From contig JANYCF010000034.1 in NCBI GenBank assembly GCA_025360455.1, positions 1-34,846 of the forward strand: a stretch of 34,846 nt of DNA, in the 5' to 3' direction. Both the position numbers and the translations under genes were made by a program. The notes beneath the pieces were generated by a model that saw only the letters and a list, made by a program, of their open reading frames with translations, did no database searches and was not told the origin of the DNA. This DNA comes from Opitutaceae bacterium (GTDB taxonomy: Bacteria; Verrucomicrobiota; Verrucomicrobiia; Opitutales; Opitutaceae). Of the stretch, positions 21,985-32,459 are shown piece by piece. The first letter of the stretch is position 1, and each line of letters begins with the position of its first letter.

Positions 21985-22866
21985 CTACTCCTCCGGCTCC
22001 ACCGTCACTCCGATTTGCAGCGTGTGACCGCCGCCACCACTGAAGACGCCGCGGGTCGGGCTGACATCGGAATAATCCCGCCCGCGCGCTACCACGATGT
22101 GACCGGAGCCGGCGAAGCAGGAGTTGGTCGGATCATAATCCACCCAGCCCACTTCGGGGACAAAGATCGAAACCCACGCGTGCATCGCGTCCGCCCCGAT
22201 CAAGCGGGGCTGGCCGGCCGGGGGATTCGTCAGCAAGTAACCGCTGACATACGCGGCGGGCAATCCTTGTTGGCGCAGACAACTGAGCAAGAGATGCGTG
22301 AAATCCTGACAGACGCCGCGTCTCGTTTGGAGCACCTCGCTGAGTGGCGTGCTCACATCGGTGGCGGTCGCATCGAAGGTGAAGGTTTCGCTGAATTTGC
22401 GGCCGAGCTGTTCGATCCATTCCAGCAAGGGTGTGTGGTCGGCGTCGAGGCCGTCAGCCAGCGTGGCCGCTTCCGGCAGCAACGGGACGCGGGCGGTGGC
22501 GTGCAAATATTGCTCCAGCTCGAACTGGCCCCGGTCGCGGATCGCATGCGCCACTTGTTCGCGGGCGGAAGCCAGAGGCAGCGTGATGCCCGGCAGGGGG
22601 CGAACATCCGCCGTGCGTTTGACGGTGCTGTGGCTGGTGATGGTCATTTCCTGGTGCGACTCGCGGATGGAGAAAAAATGCCGGGTGTTGCCAAAATAAT
22701 CCGTGCGAGACGTGAGATCGGGTGCCGGTGGATAAATATCCAACTGAAAATCGAGGCATTCCTGGGTGGCTTCATTGCGCGGTTGGAGCTGCAACATCTG
22801 CCAAGCCGCGGTTGACGGCCCGCCGTGTTGGTAAACCGTATGATGAGTGATCTGAATCGTGGGCAT
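21985..22866 (-). CDS. Transglutaminase-like family protein (TG-2)
   Basis: MPTIQITHHTVYQHGGPSTAAWQMLQLQPR; RRGVCQDFTHLLL, MHAWVSIFVPEVGW, DYDPTN. Confidence 0.93.
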   Translation of the reverse strand: MPTIQITHHTVYQHGGPSTAAWQMLQLQPRNEATQECLDFQLDIYPPAPDLTSRTDYFGNTRHFFSIRESHQEMTITSHSTVKRTADVRPLPGITLPLASAREQVAHAIRDRGQFELEQYLHATARVPLLPEAATLADGLDADHTPLLEWIEQLGRKFSETFTFDATATDVSTPLSEVLQTRRGVCQDFTHLLLSCLRQQGLPAAYVSGYLLTNPPAGQPRLIGADAMHAWVSIFVPEVGWVDYDPTNSCFAGSGHIVVARGRDYSDVSPTRGVFSGGGGHTLQIGVTVEPEE

Positions 22867-22881
22867 CGTTGTGTTGTCGGA

Positions 22882-25344
22882 TTACCGGATGCTGGCGTGG
22901 GAAAAATAAATCTGCGTGAGCCGGCTGTTCATTTCGATGAAGCCATTCTGGATCACGCCAAAGACATTCAGGGCAACGTTGGGGTTGGTGGCCAGTTCAC
23001 CGAGATTCGCCAGGCGCACATCGCTGAGGATGCGAAAAGCCAGGGTGCGCAATTCTCCGACCGCGAGGGGCGAGAGCGCCTCGGGCAGGGTGCTGAGGTG
23101 TTCGTTGATGGCTTCCACCTGATAGCGCAGTCCGCGCGGGTTTTCCGGCGAGAGAAAAAGCCAATCGAGGGCGGCCGTGGCGTCGAGCGCTCCGTGAAAC
23201 ACCGAATGGTAGGTGAACAAACTGTCGGCGAGATGCAGCAGGGTTTGCAGGCGAAATTCCGTGGGCGCGGAACCGTCGGCCGGGTGCAACAAATCACGCA
23301 GGAGCGCGAGGAGCTGGATGCCGCGCTCGAGCCGGCGGCCGAGATCGAGAAAGCGCCAGGCGGGGTCGCGTGGCATGGCTTCGGTGGTGACGCCTTCGAA
23401 AATGGTGAGCTGCTGTTTCAGGCCGATACAGGCGGCGGTATCAAACACGGCGTGCTTGCGCCGGAGCTGACGGAGCATCGGCTGGGATTCGGGCGGAAGC
23501 TGAACTTTGATGCGCTCCAGCAAACCGGCGAACAAATCGAGATTGGCCGCCAGACTGCAAACTGAGGTGCGATCAGCCGCCGCGCGACGCACGAGCGACG
23601 CGCGTTGTTCCAGCGTCGCGTCGTCCGGGGCGGTTACGCCTTGGGCCCGCAGGACCAAGCCCAAGGTGTCATCGGCAACGCCCGGATCGAGGAGCGCGAT
23701 ATCATCGCGCAGGAGCGGATCGATTTTTTCCAGCTGGCGGACCAATTGGCTGCAGCGTTCCAGATAACGGCCGAGCCAGAAAAAATTATCGGCCATGCGG
23801 CTCGGCGTCGCCGCGGAATGACGCAGCGCTTCGGTGGTGCGGGCGGGCGTCAGATGGATGAGGCCTTGCTCAGTCGGGGCCTCTTGCAACACCCAGGTAT
23901 CTTTGCTGATGCTGCCTTGCTGGAGCGAGACGATCATGTCCTCACCCTTCGGATTACAGCGGGTGAGCCCGCCGGGCATCACACTGTAATCACCGTCATG
24001 CCACGTGAGAAAAACGCGTGTGATGAAAGGCATCGGACGAAGCTGGCCTTCGTGCCAGCCCGGGGTGGTGCCGTGCAAGACTCGTTCCTGTCCGCACCAC
24101 GCCCAGGGGCGGGCGCGGATTTCGTCGGCGAGGGCTGCGCAGGCCGCTTTGCCGAGGCGGGCGCCGTAGCGTGGCGGCAGCGAAGCACGGCCGCGGAAAG
24201 TCGGTTTCACCACGAGAGTGGAGAGATTTTTGAGAATGTATTCCAGCGGCCCGCTCTGGCCGCCCCACCACGTCGCGGCACTCGGCAGCTGCAGTTCTTC
24301 ACCCAGGATGCGCCGACAGAGCGGTTGCAAAAACGCGAGCAACGCGGGCGTCTCGAGTGCGCGGGCACCGAGCTGGTTGGCGAGAGCGACCTGGCCGCCA
24401 TGCGCCGCCTGCACGAGTCCGGGCACGCCGAGCAAGGAGCTGGCTTCGAGTTCGAGCGGATCGCAATAATCCGAATCCACGCGGCGCATGAGCACATCCA
24501 TGCGTTTCAATCCGCCGACCGTACGGAGAAATACCTGCCGGTCACGTGTGATGAGATCTTCGCCTTCGACCAGCGTGTAACCGAGGTAGCGGGCGAGATA
24601 CGCCTGTTCGAAATAGGTTTCGTTGGCCGGCCCGGGGGAGAGCAGCGCAATCTCGGAAGATTCGAGATGGGGCGAAAGGGCTTCGAGTGACGCGCGGTAG
24701 TCGTGGAAAAATTGATGGAGCCGCTGCACGGGCGCGCGTTGGAAAATATTCGGCAACGCCTGCCGGGCGATGATGCGGTTTTGCAGCGAGTAGCCGAGGC
24801 CGGAGGGCGCATCAAGGCGGTCTTCGATCACCCACCATTTGCCATCAGGCGAACGCGCGAGATCGACCGCGTACGTGTGGAGAAACGGTCCCTCGCGGCT
24901 TCCCAGGCCGGAGCAGGCACGGAGAAAGTGCGGGTTGGCCATCGCCAGCTGGGCGGGCAACAAGCCTTCGCGCAACAGTTGCTGCGGGCCGTACAGGTCG
25001 CGCAGGAGTTCGTTGAGCAGGTGCGCGCGCTGGCGGAGTCCGCTGGTGAGCTGCGTCCATTCGCCTGCACCGATCAGCAACGGCACGGCATCAAGCGGCC
25101 ACGGCTGCGCACCGGATTGCTGGCCGAGGTAGACGTTCATGCTGACGTCTTGCTCGAGAATGGCGCGGTGACACGCCTCGGTGGCCGATTGTAGTTTGGC
25201 TCCGGGGGAGGTGCCGAGCAGATCGAAAAATTCCGTCCACGGTCCGCGCAAGTTGCCGGCCGGATCCGCGCACTCATCAAAACGACTCTTCATCCCGGCA
25301 TAGCCGAGAGGAGCGAGACGGGTGGTGGGCGTGGAGGCGGACAT
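22882..25344 (-). CDS. Fused circularly permuted ATP-grasp / alpha-E protein
   Basis: ATP-grasp part: WWVIEDRLDAPSGLGYSLQNRIIARQALPNIF, LLSPGPANETYFEQAYLARYLGYTLVEGEDLITRDRQVFLRTV; alpha-E part: RMADNFFWLGRYLERCSQLVRQLEKIDPLL. Confidence 0.92.
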   Translation of the reverse strand: MSASTPTTRLAPLGYAGMKSRFDECADPAGNLRGPWTEFFDLLGTSPGAKLQSATEACHRAILEQDVSMNVYLGQQSGAQPWPLDAVPLLIGAGEWTQLTSGLRQRAHLLNELLRDLYGPQQLLREGLLPAQLAMANPHFLRACSGLGSREGPFLHTYAVDLARSPDGKWWVIEDRLDAPSGLGYSLQNRIIARQALPNIFQRAPVQRLHQFFHDYRASLEALSPHLESSEIALLSPGPANETYFEQAYLARYLGYTLVEGEDLITRDRQVFLRTVGGLKRMDVLMRRVDSDYCDPLELEASSLLGVPGLVQAAHGGQVALANQLGARALETPALLAFLQPLCRRILGEELQLPSAATWWGGQSGPLEYILKNLSTLVVKPTFRGRASLPPRYGARLGKAACAALADEIRARPWAWCGQERVLHGTTPGWHEGQLRPMPFITRVFLTWHDGDYSVMPGGLTRCNPKGEDMIVSLQQGSISKDTWVLQEAPTEQGLIHLTPARTTEALRHSAATPSRMADNFFWLGRYLERCSQLVRQLEKIDPLLRDDIALLDPGVADDTLGLVLRAQGVTAPDDATLEQRASLVRRAAADRTSVCSLAANLDLFAGLLERIKVQLPPESQPMLRQLRRKHAVFDTAACIGLKQQLTIFEGVTTEAMPRDPAWRFLDLGRRLERGIQLLALLRDLLHPADGSAPTEFRLQTLLHLADSLFTYHSVFHGALDATAALDWLFLSPENPRGLRYQVEAINEHLSTLPEALSPLAVGELRTLAFRILSDVRLANLGELATNPNVALNVFGVIQNGFIEMNSRLTQIYFSHASIR

Positions 25345-25474
25345 CGGCGTGCCGGGAATTTTCCAGCGGGACCGCCCCGCTGCAAGCGAGGAGTGATGCT
25401 ATGAAAGGTTCTCATCGGCGCTCGTTGTTGTGATGTTCAGGTTCACCGGTTAATTCCATTTTCAAAATCCGCTA

Positions 25475-25551
25475 TGTAGGAGCCTGTTTACAGGCGACAG
25501 CGATGCACGCCAACGGACGACGTTTCGAGTCGCCTGTAAACAGGCTCCTCC
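25475..25551. repeat. REP pair, family A
   Basis: tGTAGgagcctgtttacaggcgac...gtcgcctgtaaacaggctcctcc. Confidence 0.9.
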
Positions 25552-25573
25552 AGTTTAAGCGGCGCCGCACCCT

Positions 25574-28500
25574 TCACGCGTGCCGCAGATCCAGCGTGAA
25601 CGGCGAGCCGGGTTGCGTGGCGGGAGGGAGGTTTATCGGTTGTCCCGCCGGCGTATGGCCAAACGGAATGAAGCGCGCGAGGCGCCGGCTTTCGGCTTCG
25701 TAGGAATTCACCGGTAACGTTTCCGGACTCAGCCCGCCGGGATGCGCGACGTGATAGGTGCAACCGCCGAGCGAACGCTGGTTCCATGTGTCTACCAGAT
25801 CGAAGGTGAGCGGCGCGTGGACGCCGATCGTGGGCTGCAAACAATTCGGCGGTTGCCATGCGCGATAACGCACGCCGGCGACGGCTTCGCCATTCGTGCC
25901 CGTGCCGTGCATGGTCAGACGGTGACCATTCACTGAGAGCGCAAAACGATTCCCGACGAGGCCGCTGGCTTTCACCTGCATGCGCTCGAGCGAGCTGTCG
26001 ACGTAGCGCACGGTGCCGCCGGCGCTGCCTTCTTCGCCGAGCACATGCCACGGTTCGAGGGCGGTGCGCAGCTCGATGTTGATATCGCGTTGGTCGAAAG
26101 CGCCGATGCGGGGGAAACGGAATTCGAAATGCGGCGCGAACCAGTCGGCTTGGAACGGATAACCCGCCGCCTGCAAATCGCGCACGACATCGGTGAAATC
26201 CGTCTGGCAAAAATGCGGGAGCATCCAGCGGTCGTGAATATCGCTGCCCCAGCGGATGAGGTCCTGCTTATACGGTTGTTGCCAGAATTTGCTCACGAGT
26301 CCGCGCAGCAACAGATGTTGGGCGAGGCTCATGCGCGCGTGCGGCGGCATTTCGAAGGCGCGCATTTCCACGAGGCCGAGGCGGCCGGTGGCGCTGCCGG
26401 GATCATAGAGTTTATCGATGCTGAACTCCGAGCGATGCGCGTTGCCGCTGGAGTCAGTAAGCAGATTCCGGAAGAGGCGGTCGACGAGCCACGGCGGACA
26501 TTGGCCGCCGCCGGCCGTTTGCTTGTCCATTTCGCGAAAGGCGATTTCCAATTCGTAGAGACTGTCGTTGCGTGCCTCGTCGATGCGCGGGGCTTGCGAG
26601 GTCGGTCCGATGAATAGACCTGAGAACAGATAGCTGAGCGACGGATGATTCTGCCAGTACGCGAGGAGCGAGCGGAGCAGATCGGGCCGTCGGAGCACGG
26701 GTGAATCGGACGGCGTCTCGCCGCCGAGGAGAATGTGGTTGCCGCCGCCGGTGCCGGTGTGGCGGCCATCGAGCATAAACTTTTCCGTGCCGAGCCGCGA
26801 CTGGCGCGCTTCTTCGTAGAGCGTGGTGGTGCGATCGACCAACTCATCCCACGTCTTGCTCGGGTGCATGTTGACCTCGATGACGCCGGGGTCGGGGGTG
26901 ACGGCGAGTTTGTTGAGGCGCGGATCTTTCGGCGGCGTTTCGCCTTCGATGATGATGGGGATGCCCATGCCGGTGACGGCGGTCTCGATGCCGGCGATCA
27001 GATCGAGATATTCCTCCGTGGTCGAAGCCGGCGGCATGAAAACGTGGAGCCGGCCATCGCGCGGTTGGACGCACAAAGCGGTGCGGATGACGTTGGGCGC
27101 GCTCTGGCCGACGGCGGGTTGGCGCGCCGGATCAAATTCGGCGGGAAGCTTGAGCTTTTGTTTGAATTCACCGGGGCCTTGGCCGGGAGACTTGGGCGCT
27201 TCGCCGGCGCGCACGAAGCGCTGACCGCTCGTCTCGGGTTGGATCTTGTATGAAAATTTCTTGGGCAACTCGCCGAAGGCTTGCGACGGATCTTGGATGG
27301 TGCCCCAAGGATAATCTTTTTCCGCGACCCACGGAATGGAATCGATCGGCAGGCGCAGTCCCATTGGCGAATCGCCGGGCGTGAGCCAGAGCGTGTCGTC
27401 GTCGCGCAAGAACCACGAGCCGGACATCCAGCCTTGTTTCTTGCCGTAGGTCACGCGCTTCAGCGGGAGAATATAGCCGGCGGTCTCGCCGAGCGTTTCC
27501 TGAAAGAGGCGGGTGAGACGTTCGCGCTCCTGCTTGTCCTTGATGTTGGATTTCTCGGCGGTGACGTTGGAGGGCAACCGGCGTTCCTTCCACGTGTAGT
27601 AGAAAACATCCTCGTAGCCCGGCATCAGGTGGGCCGGATTGACGCCGATCGTGCGCGCGATGCGGGTCGCGAGTTCTTTCGCCTCCTTCGCGCCGTGGCC
27701 GTAGTTTTTCGATTCGTCGGCGATGAGGCCGTCATCTTTCCAGATGGGCACGCCGTCTTTGCGCCAGTAGGCGGCGAGGGCGTAGCGGGGCAGCGGTTCG
27801 CCCGGATACCATTTGCCCTGGCCGTAATGAAGGAGGGAGCCGGGGGCGAATTTTCCGCGCAGGCGTTTGACCAACTCGCCGGAGAGCGTCCGCTTTTTGT
27901 GCGACATCGCCGTGAAATTCCACTCGGGGCCGTCGGGGTTGTCCACCGAGACAAACGTGGGCTCGCCGCCCATGGTGAGGCGAACGTCGTGCTTCACGAG
28001 ATCGGCGTCGATGGCGTGGCCGAGATTGGCGATGTGTTGCCATTGTTCCTCGGTGTACGGCTTGGTGACGCGCGGGGTTTCGGCGACGCGGGTGATCGAC
28101 ATCTCGAAACCAAATTCGACTTCGGCTTCGTCCACGCCGCCGGAAATGGCGGCTGCGCCGGAAGGATCGGGCGAGCAGGCGAGGGGAATGTGGCCTTCGC
28201 CAGCCATCAGCCCTGAGGTCGGATCGAGACCAACCCAGCCGGCGCCCGGCAAATAGACTTCGCACCACGCGTGGAGATCCGTGAAATCTTTTTCCGCGCC
28301 CGACGAACCGTCGAGGGATTTCACGTCGGATTTTAATTGGATTAGATAGCCCGAGACGAAACGGGCGGCGAGGCCGGCATGGCGGAGCGTGTTGACGAGC
28401 AACCACGCGGAATCGCGGCAGGAACCGGTGCCGTTGGTGAGCGTTTGCTCGGGAGTCTGGACGCCGGGCTCCAAGCGGATCGTGTAGCCAACGAGATTTT

Positions 28501-28957
28501 TGATGCGACTGTTCAGCGCGACCAGATAGTCGATGGTGCGTTGCGGCTTGAGGTCGAGCGAGGCGACGAGCTCCGCGAATTTCGGTTTGCGGGCGTGTTT
28601 GCGCAGGAACGGCGAGAGTTCGGTCGCGAGCTTTTTGTCGTAGGTGAAAGGATAATTCTCGGCGTACGGTTCGAGAAAAAAATCAAAGGGATTGTAGACG
28701 GACATCTCCGCCACCAAGTCCACGGTTACGGAGAAGCGTTGGGTTTTTTTCTCGACAACCAGGCGGGCGAGATAGTTGGAGTGCGGGTCTTGTTGCCAGT
28801 TGAGGAAATTGTCCGCCGGCTCGATTTTGAGCGAGTAGCTTAGGATCGGCGTCCGGCAATGCGGGGCTGGGCGCAACCGGATGACCTGCGGCCCGAGGGC
28901 GACGAGGCGATCATAAGTGTAGGAAGTCTGGTGGTGCAGTGCGGCGTGAATGGCCAT
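25574..28957 (-). CDS. Large transglutaminase-like protein with C-terminal DUF2126-type region (TG-3)
   Basis: MAIHAALHHQTSYTYDRLVALGPQVIRLRPAPHCRTPI...GTGSCRDSAWLLVNTLRHAGLAARFVSGYL...DLHAWCEVYLPGAGWVGLDPTSG; long C-terminal part with RLTMGGEPTFVSVDN. Start trimmed to the ATG at 28957. Confidence 0.9.
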   Translation of the reverse strand: MAIHAALHHQTSYTYDRLVALGPQVIRLRPAPHCRTPILSYSLKIEPADNFLNWQQDPHSNYLARLVVEKKTQRFSVTVDLVAEMSVYNPFDFFLEPYAENYPFTYDKKLATELSPFLRKHARKPKFAELVASLDLKPQRTIDYLVALNSRIKNLVGYTIRLEPGVQTPEQTLTNGTGSCRDSAWLLVNTLRHAGLAARFVSGYLIQLKSDVKSLDGSSGAEKDFTDLHAWCEVYLPGAGWVGLDPTSGLMAGEGHIPLACSPDPSGAAAISGGVDEAEVEFGFEMSITRVAETPRVTKPYTEEQWQHIANLGHAIDADLVKHDVRLTMGGEPTFVSVDNPDGPEWNFTAMSHKKRTLSGELVKRLRGKFAPGSLLHYGQGKWYPGEPLPRYALAAYWRKDGVPIWKDDGLIADESKNYGHGAKEAKELATRIARTIGVNPAHLMPGYEDVFYYTWKERRLPSNVTAEKSNIKDKQERERLTRLFQETLGETAGYILPLKRVTYGKKQGWMSGSWFLRDDDTLWLTPGDSPMGLRLPIDSIPWVAEKDYPWGTIQDPSQAFGELPKKFSYKIQPETSGQRFVRAGEAPKSPGQGPGEFKQKLKLPAEFDPARQPAVGQSAPNVIRTALCVQPRDGRLHVFMPPASTTEEYLDLIAGIETAVTGMGIPIIIEGETPPKDPRLNKLAVTPDPGVIEVNMHPSKTWDELVDRTTTLYEEARQSRLGTEKFMLDGRHTGTGGGNHILLGGETPSDSPVLRRPDLLRSLLAYWQNHPSLSYLFSGLFIGPTSQAPRIDEARNDSLYELEIAFREMDKQTAGGGQCPPWLVDRLFRNLLTDSSGNAHRSEFSIDKLYDPGSATGRLGLVEMRAFEMPPHARMSLAQHLLLRGLVSKFWQQPYKQDLIRWGSDIHDRWMLPHFCQTDFTDVVRDLQAAGYPFQADWFAPHFEFRFPRIGAFDQRDINIELRTALEPWHVLGEEGSAGGTVRYVDSSLERMQVKASGLVGNRFALSVNGHRLTMHGTGTNGEAVAGVRYRAWQPPNCLQPTIGVHAPLTFDLVDTWNQRSLGGCTYHVAHPGGLSPETLPVNSYEAESRRLARFIPFGHTPAGQPINLPPATQPGSPFTLDLRHA

Positions 28958-29232
28958 GAAGAGTGGGAGCCCATCGAATAGCAGGAGCCGGGCCGACAAT
29001 GTGCTGGATTCATTAAAACCTACCGTTCGTAGTATTAATAGTGGGCCGCTGAGAAAACCCCTGAGCAGGCTGGGATGCCTCGCGGCTGGCACGGACAGGC
29101 CTAATGGTTCGGTGGGCGAATTTGTGGCTGAGTGTATGATTCCTAAATGTTTACGACGATAGATGGGAAAAGTGACCTTCGTCATTTGCCATTTGCTAAG
29201 CTGCCGGACCGCCCTAATCGTCTGCCTCTTTC

Positions 29233-32200
29233 ATGTTAAGCTTCCTCTTCCAGAAATTCGCCGGCCGTCATCATCGCAAATATGTCGAGAAATGCCGTCC
29301 TATCGTCACCCGCATCAACGAGCACGAACTGGCCTACCAGTCGCTTACCGATGAACAGCTTCGCGCCAAGACCGAAGAGTTCCGCGCCCGCCTGAAACAG
29401 GGCGAAACGCTCGACCAGATTTTGCCTGAAGCCTTCGCTGCGGTGAAGAACGGCGCTCGTCGCCTCTGTGGTCAAATGGTCACGGTGTGTGAGCATGAAC
29501 TGCGCTGGGACATGGTGCATTTCGACGTCCAGCTGATCGGCGGTATCTGTCTGCATGAAGGCCGCATCTCCGAAATGGCCACGGGCGAAGGCAAGACACT
29601 CGTCGCCACGTTGCCGCTTTATCTGAATGCCCTCGTCGGTAAGAACACCCAGCTCGTCACGGTGAACGATTACCTCGCCCGCCGCGATTCCGAGTGGATG
29701 GGTCATCTTTATCGTTTCCTCGGGCTCACGGTCGGTTGCATCCAACAACAGATGGCCTCCGATCTGCGCCGCGAGATGTACAATCGCGACATCACGTACG
29801 GCACCGCCTCTGAATTTGGTTTCGATTATCTCCGGGATAACGGCATGGCGACCCGCAAAGAGGACCAGGTCCAGCGCGACCACTGGTATTGCATCGTCGA
29901 CGAAATCGACTCGATCCTCATCGACGAAGCGCGCACGCCGTTGATCATTTCCGGCCCGGCGCCCATCGAGCGCGAACAGCCCTTCACCCGTCTTCGCCCA
30001 CCGGTCGCCAGTCTCGTCAATGACCAGATGCGCATGGTCAACCGCTGTGTCACGGAAGCCGTCGCAATTCTTGAAAAAACTCCTGAGCAACGAAATCAAG
30101 AACGTGAAGCTTGGGAAAAGAACCGACAGGAAGTCCGGCAAGAGAACGCGAAGCGGGCAAAAGAGAATCTTTCGCCATTACCTGAGCCATTCTTTGATCA
30201 GGATCCGATGCAGACGGCCGCGATGAAGATGTTGCAGGTCAAACTCGGCATGCCGAAGAACAAGCAGCTCATGCGTCTCATGGAGACGCCCGATTGGCGC
30301 AAGCTCCTCGACAAAACCGATGTCGAGATGCACTCCGACTTCAACAAGGAGCAACTCTACAAACTTAAGGAAGAACTTTTCTTCGTCATCGACGAAAAAA
30401 ACCATCAAGCCGACCTCAGTGAAATCGGTCGCACCCGCCTTCGCCCCGATGATCCGGATGCTTTCATGATGCCCGATCTCCCGTCGGAATTTATCGAGAT
30501 CGAAAAAACTGCCGACGCCCCAGAAGCCAAAGAAGCGGCGAAGCTCGCCGCTCAGCAACGCTATGAAGTGGTTTCCGAAGATATCCACGCCATCTCGCAA
30601 CTGCTCCGCGCCTACGCCCTCTATGAGCGCGATGTCGAGTACGTCATCCAGGACGGCAAGGTGCTTATCGTCGACGAGAACACCGGACGCGTCATGCCCG
30701 GCCGCCGTTGGTCCGATGGCTTGCACCAAGCGGTCGAAGCGAAGGAAGGCGTCACCATCGAACGCGAGACGCGCACCTACGCGACGGTCACGATCCAGAA
30801 TTATTTCCGCCTGTACGAAAAGCTCGCAGGTATGACCGGCACCGCCGAGACCGAGGCCACCGAGTTTCACGAGATCTACAAGCTGGCCGTCACGCAGATT
30901 CCGACCAACCAGCCGTGTATACGTGTCGACAAAAACGATTCCATTTTCAAAACCCGTCGCGATAAATACGGCGCCGTGGTCAAACAAATTCAGGAAGCCA
31001 ATCAGCGCGGCCAGCCCGTGCTCGTCGGTACCGTGACAGTGGAACAATCCGAAGTGCTGAGCCGCATGCTCAAGCGCGCGGGCGTCATTCACACTGTCCT
31101 CAACGCGAAATTCCACCAGCAGGAAGCCGAGATTGTCACCCGCGCCGGTCAGCGCGGCTCGGTCACGATCGCCACCAACATGGCGGGTCGCGGTACGGAC
31201 ATTAAACTCGGCGAAGGTGTGCGCGAAGCGGGCGGCTTGCTCGTCATCGGCACTGAGCGCCACGAATCCCGGCGCGTCGACCGCCAGTTGCGCGGCCGTT
31301 GCTCGCGGCAGGGCGATCCCGGCATGACCAAGTTTTTCCTCTCGTTGGAAGACGATCTCATGCGTCTTTTCCTGCAAGGTAATCTCGCCTCCAAAATCAT
31401 GGAAGGCCAGATGCAGGAAGGTGAGGAGCTCGAGCATAGTTTGCTCAATCACTCGATCCAATCGGCCCAGAAAAAAGTCGAGCAGCAGAATTTCTCCCAG
31501 CGTAAACGCCTGCTCCAGTATGACGACGTGCTCAACAAGCAGCGCGAAGTCATCTATGGCATCCGCAATGGCGCCCTGCATTCCGAACGCGCCAAGGATG
31601 TGATCTTCGAGATGATCGAGGAAGAACTGGGCGTGCGGCTCGAGACCGCCGGTTACGGGGAAAAGAGCGTCGCCTTGGCCTCCAGTCTGGAAAGTTTCGT
31701 CGGCTGGCTGAACTCGCATTTCCCCATCAGCGTCAAAGTGGAGGAACTCACGGGCGACATTGAGGTGCTGCTCAAGCAACTCGTCGCACGCATCAATCAA
31801 TCCTACGCGCTCAAGGAATCCGTGGAAGATGCCGCTGCGCTCGGCGGTCTCGAACGCTACATCGTGATCAACGCGATTGATCATCACTGGCAGGAGCATC
31901 TCACCGAGATGGAAGAGCTGCGTCGCTCGATTGGACTGCGTTCTTACGGCCAGAAAGATCCGCTCTCCGAATACAAGAGCGAGGCGTTCCGCTTTTTCGA
32001 GGAGCTGATGAACAACGTGCGTCTGCAAATCTGCACGAGCCTTTTCCGTTCGGCCACGAATCGGGAAGCGTTTGAAAATCTCTTCGCGATTCTCGGTCGT
32101 TCCGCCAAGTTGCAAGGGCCGGCTTCAGCGCCCACCGCGCTGGCGGCGGCTGTTCAATCGGATGCACCCGCCGCGAGTGAAGGCGGTTCTGCTCCCGCCG

Positions 32201-32316
32201 AACCCGAGATCAAACTCCCTGCGATCACCATCCGTCGCGAGACGCCGAAAGTCGGCCGCAACGATCCGTGCCCGTGCGGTTCCGGCAAGAAATACAAAAA
32301 CTGCCATGGTGTGTGA
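29233..32316 (+). CDS. secA: Preprotein translocase ATPase SecA
   Basis: [36 protein letters not shown]-type, [28 protein letters not shown]-terminal zinc motif [18 protein letters not shown]. Confidence 0.98.
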   Translation: MLSFLFQKFAGRHHRKYVEKCRPIVTRINEHELAYQSLTDEQLRAKTEEFRARLKQGETLDQILPEAFAAVKNGARRLCGQMVTVCEHELRWDMVHFDVQLIGGICLHEGRISEMATGEGKTLVATLPLYLNALVGKNTQLVTVNDYLARRDSEWMGHLYRFLGLTVGCIQQQMASDLRREMYNRDITYGTASEFGFDYLRDNGMATRKEDQVQRDHWYCIVDEIDSILIDEARTPLIISGPAPIEREQPFTRLRPPVASLVNDQMRMVNRCVTEAVAILEKTPEQRNQEREAWEKNRQEVRQENAKRAKENLSPLPEPFFDQDPMQTAAMKMLQVKLGMPKNKQLMRLMETPDWRKLLDKTDVEMHSDFNKEQLYKLKEELFFVIDEKNHQADLSEIGRTRLRPDDPDAFMMPDLPSEFIEIEKTADAPEAKEAAKLAAQQRYEVVSEDIHAISQLLRAYALYERDVEYVIQDGKVLIVDENTGRVMPGRRWSDGLHQAVEAKEGVTIERETRTYATVTIQNYFRLYEKLAGMTGTAETEATEFHEIYKLAVTQIPTNQPCIRVDKNDSIFKTRRDKYGAVVKQIQEANQRGQPVLVGTVTVEQSEVLSRMLKRAGVIHTVLNAKFHQQEAEIVTRAGQRGSVTIATNMAGRGTDIKLGEGVREAGGLLVIGTERHESRRVDRQLRGRCSRQGDPGMTKFFLSLEDDLMRLFLQGNLASKIMEGQMQEGEELEHSLLNHSIQSAQKKVEQQNFSQRKRLLQYDDVLNKQREVIYGIRNGALHSERAKDVIFEMIEEELGVRLETAGYGEKSVALASSLESFVGWLNSHFPISVKVEELTGDIEVLLKQLVARINQSYALKESVEDAAALGGLERYIVINAIDHHWQEHLTEMEELRRSIGLRSYGQKDPLSEYKSEAFRFFEELMNNVRLQICTSLFRSATNREAFENLFAILGRSAKLQGPASAPTALAAAVQSDAPAASEGGSAPAEPEIKLPAITIRRETPKVGRNDPCPCGSGKKYKNCHGV

Positions 32317-32362
32317 GGGAGGGAGCGTTTAGACGTCCAATTCTGCGTCCTGTGGTCTTCTT

Positions 32363-32456
32363 TGTAGGAGCCTGTTTACAGGCGACTGCATTGGACTGTG
32401 CGTAGAAGCTTGCTTGCCGGCGGCCATTCAGGTCGCCTGTAAACAGGCTCCTACAC
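32363..32456. repeat. REP element, family A, upstream of RAYT-2
   Basis: tGTAGgagcctgtttacaggcgactgca...gccattcaggtcgcctgtaaacaggctcctacac. Confidence 0.92.
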
Positions 32457-32459
32457 GAA

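Noticed and set aside
30178-32115. 645-aa minus-strand ORF opposite secA
   Set aside because: Antisense shadow ORF; secA motifs on the plus strand are unambiguous.
29233-32316. Long charged segment in the SecA preprotein-crosslinking region (around [33 protein letters not shown])
   Set aside because: Extended SecA forms are common outside Proteobacteria as far as I know, so it is probably lineage-typical; alignment would be needed to claim novelty.
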